Part shown: positions 57,748-64,000 of the stretch, piece after piece
How the letters are laid out: the number at the start of each line of letters is the position of its first letter
Position numbering within the stretch: position 1 is the first letter of the stretch
Assembly: GCA_020633295.1 (NCBI GenBank)
Contig: JACKDW010000022.1
Coordinates: forward strand, 62,001 to 126,000
Source of the DNA: Myxococcales bacterium
GTDB lineage: Bacteria; Myxococcota_A; Polyangia; Nannocystales; Nannocystaceae
Length of the DNA: 64,000 nt
Reading direction: 5' to 3'
Program-made: the position numbers and the translations under genes
Notes under the pieces: generated by a model
The model's database searches: none
The model's input: the letters and a program-made list of their open reading frames with translations, nothing else
What the model was told of the DNA's origin: nothing

Positions 57748-58683
57748 GTGAACGCGAACACGCTCGTCGTCGGCGGTACTGGGCTCATCGGGCGCGAGGT
57801 CGTGGCCTCGCTCTACGCGCGCGGCGTCGTGCCGCGGGTGCTCACGCGTAACCCCGGCCGCGCGGCCCGGCTGCTGCCGGGCGCGTGGTTGATCCAGGGG
57901 GACCTGCGCGCGCGCTCGTCGATCCGCGCCGCGCTCGAGGGCGTCCGCGACGTCCTGCTCGCGCTGCCGCGCGGCTTCGAGGAGACGCGCGCGGCCGCCT
58001 GGCTCGTCGACGCCTGCGAGGCGGCCGGCGTGCGCCGGCTGGTGCTCATCTCGAGCGTGCGCCCCGATCGCGGCGACTCGCGCCTGCGGCAGGCGCTGCG
58101 CGGCGTGCTCGGGCGGCGCGCTGCGGGGCGACGGCTCGAGGCGCGCGCGCGTCAGAGCGGGATCGAGACCGTGATCCTGCGACCGGCCAACCTCTATCAG
58201 CGCGACGAGCTGCACCGCGTCGAGCTCGTCGAGGGTCGCTACCCGCAGCCGCTGGGCGCTCGCGGCGTCAACCGGGTCGACGCCCGCGACGTCGGGCTCG
58301 CGGGCGCGCGCGCGCTGCTCGGCGATCTCGCGCCCGGCGTGTACCCGATCGTCGGCCCGCAGGCGTGGACGGGAGCGGAGTGCGCCGCGCTGTGGAGCGC
58401 GGCGCTCGGGCGCCGCGTTCGCTACGTCGGCGACAACATCGAGACCTGGGCGCGTCGCGTCACCGCGCGGCTCCCCGACACGAGCGTCGAGGCGCTGCGC
58501 GATCACTATCGCGAGCTGCAGCGCGGCGGCGGGCGCGTCGACGCGGAGGACCTGCGGCGCTGCGCGGAGGCGCTGGGGCGCGCGCCGATCCCCTACGCGC
58601 GCTACGTCGCCTCCGCCGCGGGGCGCTGGCTCTCGCGCCCGACGCCCTACCTCGCGTCGGACTCGAGCGGCGCGTGGCGCTAG
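57748..58683 (+). CDS. NAD(P)-binding epimerase/NmrA-like protein
   Basis: 311 residues from GTG 57748 (AGGGCGC upstream); ATG 57685 is an alternative. LVVGGTGLIGREVVASL is a GxxGxxG Rossmann motif, followed by LTRNPGRAARLLPGAWLIQGDL, VLLALPRG, VRRLVLISSV and ETVILRPANLYQ, typical of atypical/extended SDRs of the NmrA/NAD-binding group. It may act as a redox-sensing regulator or a sugar/quinone-modifying enzyme. Its 3' end overlaps the convergent SDR gene by 4 bp. Confidence 0.85.
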   Translation: MNANTLVVGGTGLIGREVVASLYARGVVPRVLTRNPGRAARLLPGAWLIQGDLRARSSIRAALEGVRDVLLALPRGFEETRAAAWLVDACEAAGVRRLVLISSVRPDRGDSRLRQALRGVLGRRAAGRRLEARARQSGIETVILRPANLYQRDELHRVELVEGRYPQPLGARGVNRVDARDVGLAGARALLGDLAPGVYPIVGPQAWTGAECAALWSAALGRRVRYVGDNIETWARRVTARLPDTSVEALRDHYRELQRGGGRVDAEDLRRCAEALGRAPIPYARYVASAAGRWLSRPTPYLASDSSGAWR

Positions 58684-59462
58684 CGCTTGACCCGACCCAG
58701 CGCGAGCGCGCGCACGCGGGCGGGCAGCCCGGCGAACAGGCGAGCGCCGAGCGCCAGCGGCTGCGGGATGTCGATCCGCGCGGGGCGGCGAGCGAGGCGC
58801 GCGACGACGCGGGTCGCGAAGACGTCGGGCTCGAGCCGCTGCGGCTGCGCGTGCGTGTCCTCGAGCATCGGCGTGCGCACGAAGCCCGCGTGCACGGCGG
58901 TGACCGCGACCCCGGAGCCCGCGAGGTCGAGCCGCAGGCAGTCGAGCAGCATCGAGAGCCCGGCCTTCGGCGCGCAGTAGGAGGCGGCGTCGGGCAGCGC
59001 CCCGAATGACGCGAGCGAGCTGATGCCGACGAGGTGCCCGCGCCCGCGCGCGACCATGGCCGGGAGCGCGGCGGTCAGCGTCGCCGCCGCGCCGCAGAAG
59101 TTGGTGTGAAACGCCTCGGCGAGCACCTCCCACTGATAGCTGGGCGCGCCCTCGCGTCGGCGCGGACCGGCGCCCGCGTTGGCGACGACGAGCTCGAGCC
59201 CGCCGCAGTCCTGATCGAGCTGTCGCACGCGCGCGACGCAGGCGTCAGCCTGGCTGACGTCGAGCAAGACCACGTCGGCCGCCCCGCCGCGCGCGCGGAT
59301 GTGGTCCGCGAGCGCGCGCAGCGGGACCTCGCGACGTGCGCCGAGGAACACGTGCACACCCGCGGCCGCGAGCTCGCGGGCGAGCGCGTGCCCGATCCCG
59401 CTGGAGGCCCCGGTCACCAGCGCCGTGCGCCACGCCGGTCGTTCGCGTCGCGCGCTCGCCAT
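58680..59462 (-). CDS. Short-chain dehydrogenase/reductase
   Basis: 260 residues with AGAGGA before the ATG. TALVTGASSGIGHALAREL is the cofactor motif, LVVANAG the structural motif, and GISSLASFG...YCAPKAGL gives the Ser-Tyr-Lys catalytic set. The tail VRTPMLEDTHAQPQRLEPDVFATRVVARL is usual for classical SDRs. A 14-bp gap after the diiron-protein gene (59477) on the same strand suggests an operon acting on a lipid or acyl substrate (inference). Confidence 0.92.
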   Translation of the reverse strand: MASARRERPAWRTALVTGASSGIGHALARELAAAGVHVFLGARREVPLRALADHIRARGGAADVVLLDVSQADACVARVRQLDQDCGGLELVVANAGAGPRRREGAPSYQWEVLAEAFHTNFCGAAATLTAALPAMVARGRGHLVGISSLASFGALPDAASYCAPKAGLSMLLDCLRLDLAGSGVAVTAVHAGFVRTPMLEDTHAQPQRLEPDVFATRVVARLARRPARIDIPQPLALGARLFAGLPARVRALALGRVKR

Positions 59463-59476
59463 GGGTCCTCTCCCCC

Positions 59477-60370
59477 TCACTCCGCGGCGGCGGGCTCGTC
59501 GGCCGGCGCGGCGAAGCGCGGCGCGCAGCCGGAATTGTAGGCGCGGATCGCCTGGGCGTGCGCGGGCTGTCGCTTGTGGTAGCGCGCGATGTTGTGGGCG
59601 ACGCTGCGCGAGGCCCGGTCGAAGCCCGCGAGCCCGGGCAGACGCGCGATCTGTCGATCGATGCGCGCGAGCTCGCGGCGGCCCCACACGTTGTCGTGCA
59701 GCAGCGTCGAGAGGAACTCGAGCTCGGCCGCGTCGCCGCCGACGTCGCGGCCGACCGGCGCCCACAGCCGCATCATGCCCAGGCGGCACAGGCGGCGCGC
59801 GAGCGCGGAGCGAGCGAGGCGACGCGCGGCCTGCTCATAGTAGAACCGCTGGTGCCTGCGCTCGTCCCGGGCCAGGCGCAGCAGCAGGCGCGACAGCTCG
59901 TGGTTGCGCGTGCGGTAGGCCAGCTGCGTGTACGCGGCCGCGGCCATCATCTCCTGCGCGGCGCCCCAGGTCATGTGCGTGGCCGCGAAGGCCGGCGTCA
60001 GCTCGGCGACGCCGCGGGCGACCGTCGCGATCAGCTGGCCGCGGGGACCGGCGCCGTGGCTGCCGTCTTCGAAGCGCGCGCGGGCGGGCGGGCGCCCGCA
60101 GGTCGTGAGCGCGCGGTCGAGCGCGCGGCCGTGCTGCATCTCCTCGTAGGCCCAGCAGGCGAGGAACGCCGAGGCCGCGTAGTCGCGGGTGAGGAAGCGC
60201 GTGAGGACCGTGCGCAGGTACAGCACGACGTGGTTCTCGGTCGCGGCCATGTACCGGAGCGCGCGCGCGTCGTCGTCGCTGAGCCCGTCACGCCCGAGCC
60301 GCGCCCAGTCGAGATCGTCGGTCTCGACGGCGGCAGAGAGCGACATGAAGCGATCGATGTCGAGAGTCAT
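59477..60370 (-). CDS. Ferritin-fold diiron protein, acyl-ACP desaturase-like
   Basis: 297 residues. Helices carry ATENHVVLYL and WAYEEMQHGRALD in the first half and LARDERRHQRFYYEQ in the second, giving the Glu and two ExxH-type ligand sets (EEMQH, DERRH) of the acyl-ACP desaturase/ferritin-like superfamily. Membrane segments are absent. It likely oxidises or desaturates a carrier-bound substrate together with the downstream SDR (58680). Exact chemistry is not assigned. Confidence 0.8.
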   Translation of the reverse strand: MTLDIDRFMSLSAAVETDDLDWARLGRDGLSDDDARALRYMAATENHVVLYLRTVLTRFLTRDYAASAFLACWAYEEMQHGRALDRALTTCGRPPARARFEDGSHGAGPRGQLIATVARGVAELTPAFAATHMTWGAAQEMMAAAAYTQLAYRTRNHELSRLLLRLARDERRHQRFYYEQAARRLARSALARRLCRLGMMRLWAPVGRDVGGDAAELEFLSTLLHDNVWGRRELARIDRQIARLPGLAGFDRASRSVAHNIARYHKRQPAHAQAIRAYNSGCAPRFAAPADEPAAAE

Positions 60371-60494
60371 AGCGCCGACGCGTCGCGGCGACCCGCTGCG
60401 GACTGCCTAGCACGGCCGCGGAGCGCGGACCAGCCTGCGCGCGCGGGCGATGCCGGCCGCGAGGCGCTGTGGTAGGCAGTCCCCGGGGACGTCG

Positions 60495-62060
60495 ATGTTC
60501 CACGCGCTCTACTACAACAACGCCTGGCACCATCCCCTGATCTGCTTCGTCGGCGTCGCGTGCCTGCTGCTGGCGCTCGCGCGGCGGCTGCCGTTCTTGA
60601 GCGCGTACCTCGTCGTGTTCGCCGCCGAGATCTCGCTCGACGCGCTGTGCACCGGCGCCTGGTCTCCTGTCCCCAAAGACATTCATCGGACCGTCGCGAT
60701 CTCCTTCGTCGTGCTCGGCGACTGGCGCTACCTGCTGCTGTTCGAACGCTACTCGCGGGGTCGCCCGGACGGCGGCGCGCCGGCGCGCGCCTGGTACTGG
60801 CTCAGCTCCGTCGCGCTCGCGTTCGTCGTCCCGCTGCTGCAGGCCGCGGTCATCAAGCTCGCGCCCGGCTGGTTCACCGACTCGCGGCGCGTCTACCTCG
60901 TCTACGAGCTGATGTTCGCGTGCCTGGCGACCGTGCTGCTCACGCGCGTCATCCCCCGGCGCATGCGCGACCACGACCCGCGGATCACCCGATTCGTCCG
61001 CGGCGTCACGCGCTTCTTCATCGTCCAGTACCTGCTGTGGGCCTCGGCCGACATCCTGTTCCTGCTCGGCAACGAGTGGGCGCTCGCGCTGCGGCTCGTG
61101 CCCAACACGCTCTACTACGCCGGCTTCCTGCTGTTCGTGTGGTGGACGGCCCCGGACGCGCCGGCGCGGTGCGGCGGCCCGGCGCTCGCGCTGGGCGGCC
61201 TGCTCGTCGCGTTCGCGCTCGCGTTCACCGGCCTCGCGCGCAAGCCCGAGGTCACCGCGACGCAGGGCGCGGCGCTGCGCTTTCAGGTCGACGGGCAGCC
61301 CGTCGCGCGCGTCTCCCTCGCTGCGCTGCGCGAGCAGGCGCCGAGCGAGACCTGGACGGCCTTCGACCCCTACTACAACCGCGAGAAGACCTGGCACGCG
61401 CTCCCGCTCGCCGACGTGCTCGCGGTCGGCTTCGAAGGCGCGCTCGCGCCCGGCGACGCGCGCGAGCAGGTGATCGCGGCGCTGCGCGAGCGCGAGTTCA
61501 TGCTGCGGGCGACCGACGGCTACACCGTGCACATGCCCGGTCGCGAGCTGCTCCAAGATGGCAGCTATCTCGCGTACGCCGACGCCGAGACGCCGGCGTG
61601 GGAGCCCGTGGGCCCCCAGCGCGCGCACCCGGGCCCGTTCTACCTGGTCTGGCGGCACGAGCATCAGCAGGAGCTCGCCACCCACCCGCGGCCCTGGGCG
61701 CTCGCCGAGATCGACGCGGTCGCGTTCGAGCGCGCCTTCCCCCACACGGTGCCGACGGGCGCCTCGAACGACGCCCCGGCCGCGCGCGGGTTTCAGAGCT
61801 TCCGCGCGCGGTGCCTTCGCTGTCACGCGATCAACCGCGAGGGCGGGCGCGTCGGGCCCGAACTCAACGTCCCGCAGAACATCCTCGAGTATCGCCCGGT
61901 CGATCAGGTCAAGCAGTACATCCGCGACCCGTCGACGTTTCGCCACAGCGCGATGCCGCCGCACCCGGAGCTCGACGACGCGGCGCTCGACGAGCTGATC
62001 GCGTACTTCGCGGCGATGGGCCAGCGCAAGCGCGAGGTCGCCGAGGGAGACGCGCATTGA
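60495..62060 (+). CDS. Membrane protein with oxidoreductase-like domain and C-terminal cytochrome c
   Basis: 521 residues from ATG 60495 (GGGGA upstream). Seven membrane helices lie in the first ~250 residues (LICFVGVACLLLALARRL, YLVVFAAEISLDAL, LAFVVPLLQAAVIK and others). A soluble domain follows, with YYNREKTWHALPLADVLAVG, LRATDGYTVHMPG and HPGPFYLVWRHE, a layout seen in molybdopterin-binding-like domains fused to cytochromes. The C-terminus has one haem-c motif CLRCH followed by a distal Met in SAMPPHPELDD. It is a likely periplasmic electron-transfer protein. Coupled to the next gene by an ATTGA overlap. Confidence 0.85.
   Translation: MFHALYYNNAWHHPLICFVGVACLLLALARRLPFLSAYLVVFAAEISLDALCTGAWSPVPKDIHRTVAISFVVLGDWRYLLLFERYSRGRPDGGAPARAWYWLSSVALAFVVPLLQAAVIKLAPGWFTDSRRVYLVYELMFACLATVLLTRVIPRRMRDHDPRITRFVRGVTRFFIVQYLLWASADILFLLGNEWALALRLVPNTLYYAGFLLFVWWTAPDAPARCGGPALALGGLLVAFALAFTGLARKPEVTATQGAALRFQVDGQPVARVSLAALREQAPSETWTAFDPYYNREKTWHALPLADVLAVGFEGALAPGDAREQVIAALREREFMLRATDGYTVHMPGRELLQDGSYLAYADAETPAWEPVGPQRAHPGPFYLVWRHEHQQELATHPRPWALAEIDAVAFERAFPHTVPTGASNDAPAARGFQSFRARCLRCHAINREGGRVGPELNVPQNILEYRPVDQVKQYIRDPSTFRHSAMPPHPELDDAALDELIAYFAAMGQRKREVAEGDAH
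60665..60684. repeat. Iterated 7-6-7 palindrome copy (strict core)
   Basis: TCCTGTC-CCCAAA-GACATTC within the membrane cytochrome gene (residues SPVPKDIH). The core TGTC-N6-GACA is exact. Confidence 0.6.
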
Positions 62061-63190
62061 CCTCATCAGTCCACGCAGACAGCTCGCGAAGCGCCGGCGC
62101 GGCGCGCTCGCTCGCGCGTCTGCGGGCGCGCGTCGAGGCGCTCCCCGAGTTGCTCGCGAGCCACGCGGCCGCGCTCGCGGCCGCGGCCGCGCGCGCGCCG
62201 GCGGTCGTCGCCGGCGATCCGGTCGTCGTCACCGGGATCGGCCTGTCGGAAGGGCCAGCTCGCCTGACCGTCCACGCGCTGCGCGGGCGCGGCGTCCGGG
62301 CCCGCTTCGCGCCGATCTCGTCGCTGCTCACGGCGCCGAAGCCCTCGCCCGAGACGTCACCGCAGACCTCGCCCGAGACCTCGCCCGCGACCTTCGTCGT
62401 CTTCAGTCAGGGGCTGTGTCCCAACGCCCTCGCGGCGCTGCGCCACGCCGCACGCTACCGCCGGGCGCTGCTCGTGACCGCCGCGGGTCAGGCCGCGGAC
62501 GCCGGCGCGGGGCCCGGCGCGTCGGCGCTCGACTGGTTCGCTCGTGACGCGCGCGGGACGATCCTCCAGCACCCGCCGGCGCGCGAGGACGGCATGCTGC
62601 TGCGCGTGCTCGGCCCCGCGCTCGCCGGCTACGTCGGGCTCGCCTGGGCGCTCGTCGACGACCGCGGCCGGACGACCCACGCCGCGCGCGCGCTCGCCGA
62701 GGTCCCGTCGCGGCTCTCCGCGCAGGCGCCCGATCTCCCGCCGGCCTGGAGCGACGCGCTCGCGCGCCCCGACGTCGCGCTCGCGCTGATCAGCGCGGGC
62801 GACCGCGCCGGGCTCCACCACGGGCTCGCGTGGACGCTGCAGGAGGGGCTGTGGCGGCCGTCGCCGCCGATCTGGGACGCGCTGTCGTTCGCCCACGGCC
62901 CGCTGCAGTCGATCTACGAGCGCCCGGCGCTGCTGCTCGCGCCGACCTTCTCCGAAGACCCTGTCGGCGCGGCGCTGCTGGAGCGGCTCGAGCGGACCCT
63001 GGACCCGCGCCGGCACGCGCTCGCGCGGCTGCCGGCGACCCTCCCCGCGCCCTACGGGTGGTTCGAGCACGCGCTCGCAGCAGATCGCCTGCTGCTCGCC
63101 GCGCTCGCGCGCCGCGGCGATCGAGACCTGGCGGAGTGGCCTGGTAAGGGCGTCGACGCGCCGCTGTACGAGCTCGACGGCGCGCCCTAG
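62057..63190 (+). CDS. SIS-domain-like (sugar isomerase fold) protein
   Basis: 377 residues from a TTG at 62057 that overlaps the preceding TGA; no better start fits. Two SIS-like halves are visible. The first has PVVVTGIGLSEGPARLTVHALRG and TFVVFSQGLCPNALAALRHA, comparable to the GlmS isomerase SQSGxT loop but with Gln-Gly-Leu-Cys instead. The second has GLAWTLQEGLWRPSPPIWDALSFAHGPLQS, comparable to GlmS E-x-KE...HGP. Between them TSPQTSPETSP forms a short repeat. A phosphosugar-binding role is likely but isomerase residues are altered. Coupling to a cytochrome is unexpected. Confidence 0.72.
   Translation: MTSSVHADSSRSAGAARSLARLRARVEALPELLASHAAALAAAAARAPAVVAGDPVVVTGIGLSEGPARLTVHALRGRGVRARFAPISSLLTAPKPSPETSPQTSPETSPATFVVFSQGLCPNALAALRHAARYRRALLVTAAGQAADAGAGPGASALDWFARDARGTILQHPPAREDGMLLRVLGPALAGYVGLAWALVDDRGRTTHAARALAEVPSRLSAQAPDLPPAWSDALARPDVALALISAGDRAGLHHGLAWTLQEGLWRPSPPIWDALSFAHGPLQSIYERPALLLAPTFSEDPVGAALLERLERTLDPRRHALARLPATLPAPYGWFEHALAADRLLLAALARRGDRDLAEWPGKGVDAPLYELDGAP
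62065..62084. repeat. Iterated 7-6-7 palindrome copy
   Basis: ATCAGTC-CACGCA-GACAGCT (minus strand AGCTGTC-N6-GACTGAT), a few codons into the SIS-like gene. Confidence 0.45.
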
Positions 63191-63226
63191 CGTCTGCGTG
63201 TCGCCTCGCGCCGTATTTTGCTCGCC

Positions 63227-64000
63227 TCAGGTCGGCGGCACGAAGTTCTCGCACGCCTGATCGATGATCGGCAGCGCCGCGGCGAAGAACTCGTCGTAGC
63301 TCTCGGAGCACACGTCGCCCGTGTAGCCGTTGTCGTCGAACAGGTTCGTGAACCCGAAGATCTTGCTGTTGATCACCGCGCCGCACTCGCTGACCGGGCC
63401 CTTGCCGAACAGCGAGAGCACCACGACGTTCTCCGCGAGGTTGACGCGGTAGTTGCTCAGCTCGTCGTACCAGGCCTGCTTGTCGCCGCCCGAGCCGTAG
63501 CTGTCGCAGAACATCATGTTCACGTCGCAGTTCTCCGGCACGTCATCCTCGTCGGTGATCAGCACGATCACGAGCAGCGAGTCGAGCCGCGAGAACCCGT
63601 CGTTGCACTCGCCCGGCGCGTTCTTGCCGGGCTTGAGCGCGTCGAGCATCGCGCGCATCATCATCTCGTCGTCCGAGCCCCACGAGCCGACCCGCGCCGC
63701 GCAGGCGAACTTCTCGGTCAGGTTCGGCTCGCTGTCGTCGAGGTAGCGCTTGCCGCTCGAAAACGGCGCGCAGTCGGCCTCGCTGCTGTCGGCGCCGCCT
63801 GTCTGCGTGACCAGGTCGCCGATGCTCCGGCAGCCCGGCGCGTTGTAGCCGTAGGCGTCCGAGGTGACGACGCCGACGTGGTAGCTCTCGGCCAGCGAGA
63901 GCTGCTGCTTGATGCCCGCGACGAAGCCCGCGAAGCTGTTGATCAGGCTGACCTGGTTGTCGCCCATGCTCGCCGAGTCGTCGATCACGAACAGGATGTC
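63227..64000 (-). CDS. VWA-domain protein, C-terminal part (start beyond the right edge)
   Basis: The visible part opens DILFVIDDSASMGDNQ, a MIDAS DxSxS motif, and continues with HVGVVTSDAYGY, GECNDGFSRLDSLLVIVLITDEDDVPENCD and paired Cys residues (CRSIG, CAPF, CAAR, CNDG, CDVNMMFC, CGAV, CSES, CENF), implying an exported disulfide-bonded domain. Such VWA proteins are common as lipoproteins in myxobacteria. The N-terminal signal is outside the window. It is convergent with the SIS-like gene (36-bp gap). Confidence 0.88.
   Translation of the reverse strand, partial: DILFVIDDSASMGDNQVSLINSFAGFVAGIKQQLSLAESYHVGVVTSDAYGYNAPGCRSIGDLVTQTGGADSSEADCAPFSSGKRYLDDSEPNLTEKFACAARVGSWGSDDEMMMRAMLDALKPGKNAPGECNDGFSRLDSLLVIVLITDEDDVPENCDVNMMFCDSYGSGGDKQAWYDELSNYRVNLAENVVVLSLFGKGPVSECGAVINSKIFGFTNLFDDNGYTGDVCSESYDEFFAAALPIIDQACENFVPPT

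Overview
The window is very GC-rich (I estimate about 72% by eye). It reads as the chromosome of a myxobacterium (phylum Myxococcota), most likely the Nannocystis/Plesiocystis side. The reasons are modular type I PKS genes with a split loading module, an anti-sigma-like/Ser-Thr kinase/TPR gene next to a sigma factor, and lipoproteins with long acidic low-complexity stalks (GD, QDG, GDS repeats) carrying IgGFc-binding, PhoX and VWA domains. No rRNA, tRNA, CRISPR array, IS element or prophage was seen.

Positions 1-25400 hold the 5' part of a polyketide cluster read right to left. Its genes are a small protein (24886-24596), a type II thioesterase, and four PKS genes chained by 4-base start/stop overlaps. 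The visible assembly line is ACP-KS-AT-AT-DH-KR-ACP / KS-AT-DH-KR-ACP-KS-AT-DH-KR-ACP / KS-AT-MT-KR-ACP / KS..., leaving the window on the left. The pattern predicts an acyl starter, three successive alkene-forming extensions (a methyl-branched triene) and then a methylated beta-hydroxy unit. This resembles the tail logic of stigmatellin-type metabolites. A divergent paralogue of the small protein, an orphan ATP-grasp (PPDK_N) protein and a flavin-dependent halogenase (25075-27976) flank the cluster and may belong to it.

Positions 28000-47600 are a mixed region. It holds a P-type ATPase lacking the CPC metal motif, a TetR remnant, a divergent MBL-fold/TetR pair, an isoaspartyl peptidase-like lipoprotein, a peroxiredoxin-like protein, a PhoX-like lipoprotein, a CXXCH cytochrome, a hybrid histidine kinase, a MetX-like acyltransferase, three SAM methyltransferases, a TetR plus a DMT exporter with a His-rich tail, and a Cys-rich lipoprotein. 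Positions 47600-64000 hold a sigma factor and a large Ser/Thr kinase-TPR gene, an IgGFc-binding lipoprotein, a YfbK-like VWA lipoprotein, a helix-hairpin-helix protein, an NAD-binding epimerase, an SDR, a ferritin-fold diiron protein, a membrane cytochrome c coupled to a SIS-like protein, and the end of another VWA protein.

The most unusual observation cuts across all of these. Short A/T-rich islets recur about every 2 kb, in genes and between genes. They share a degenerate interrupted palindrome, roughly ACATGTC-N6-GACATGT with core TGTC-N6-GACA. Paralogous genes in the window show that these islets substitute for ordinary GC-rich sequence without changing length. I know of no described element matching this, and it is the best candidate for an undescribed system here. 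Separately, several genes (PKS 512-5984, peptidase, cytochrome, kinase-TPR) need one or more frame corrections, mostly in GC/CG runs. Sequencing error and real decay cannot be separated from the sequence alone.
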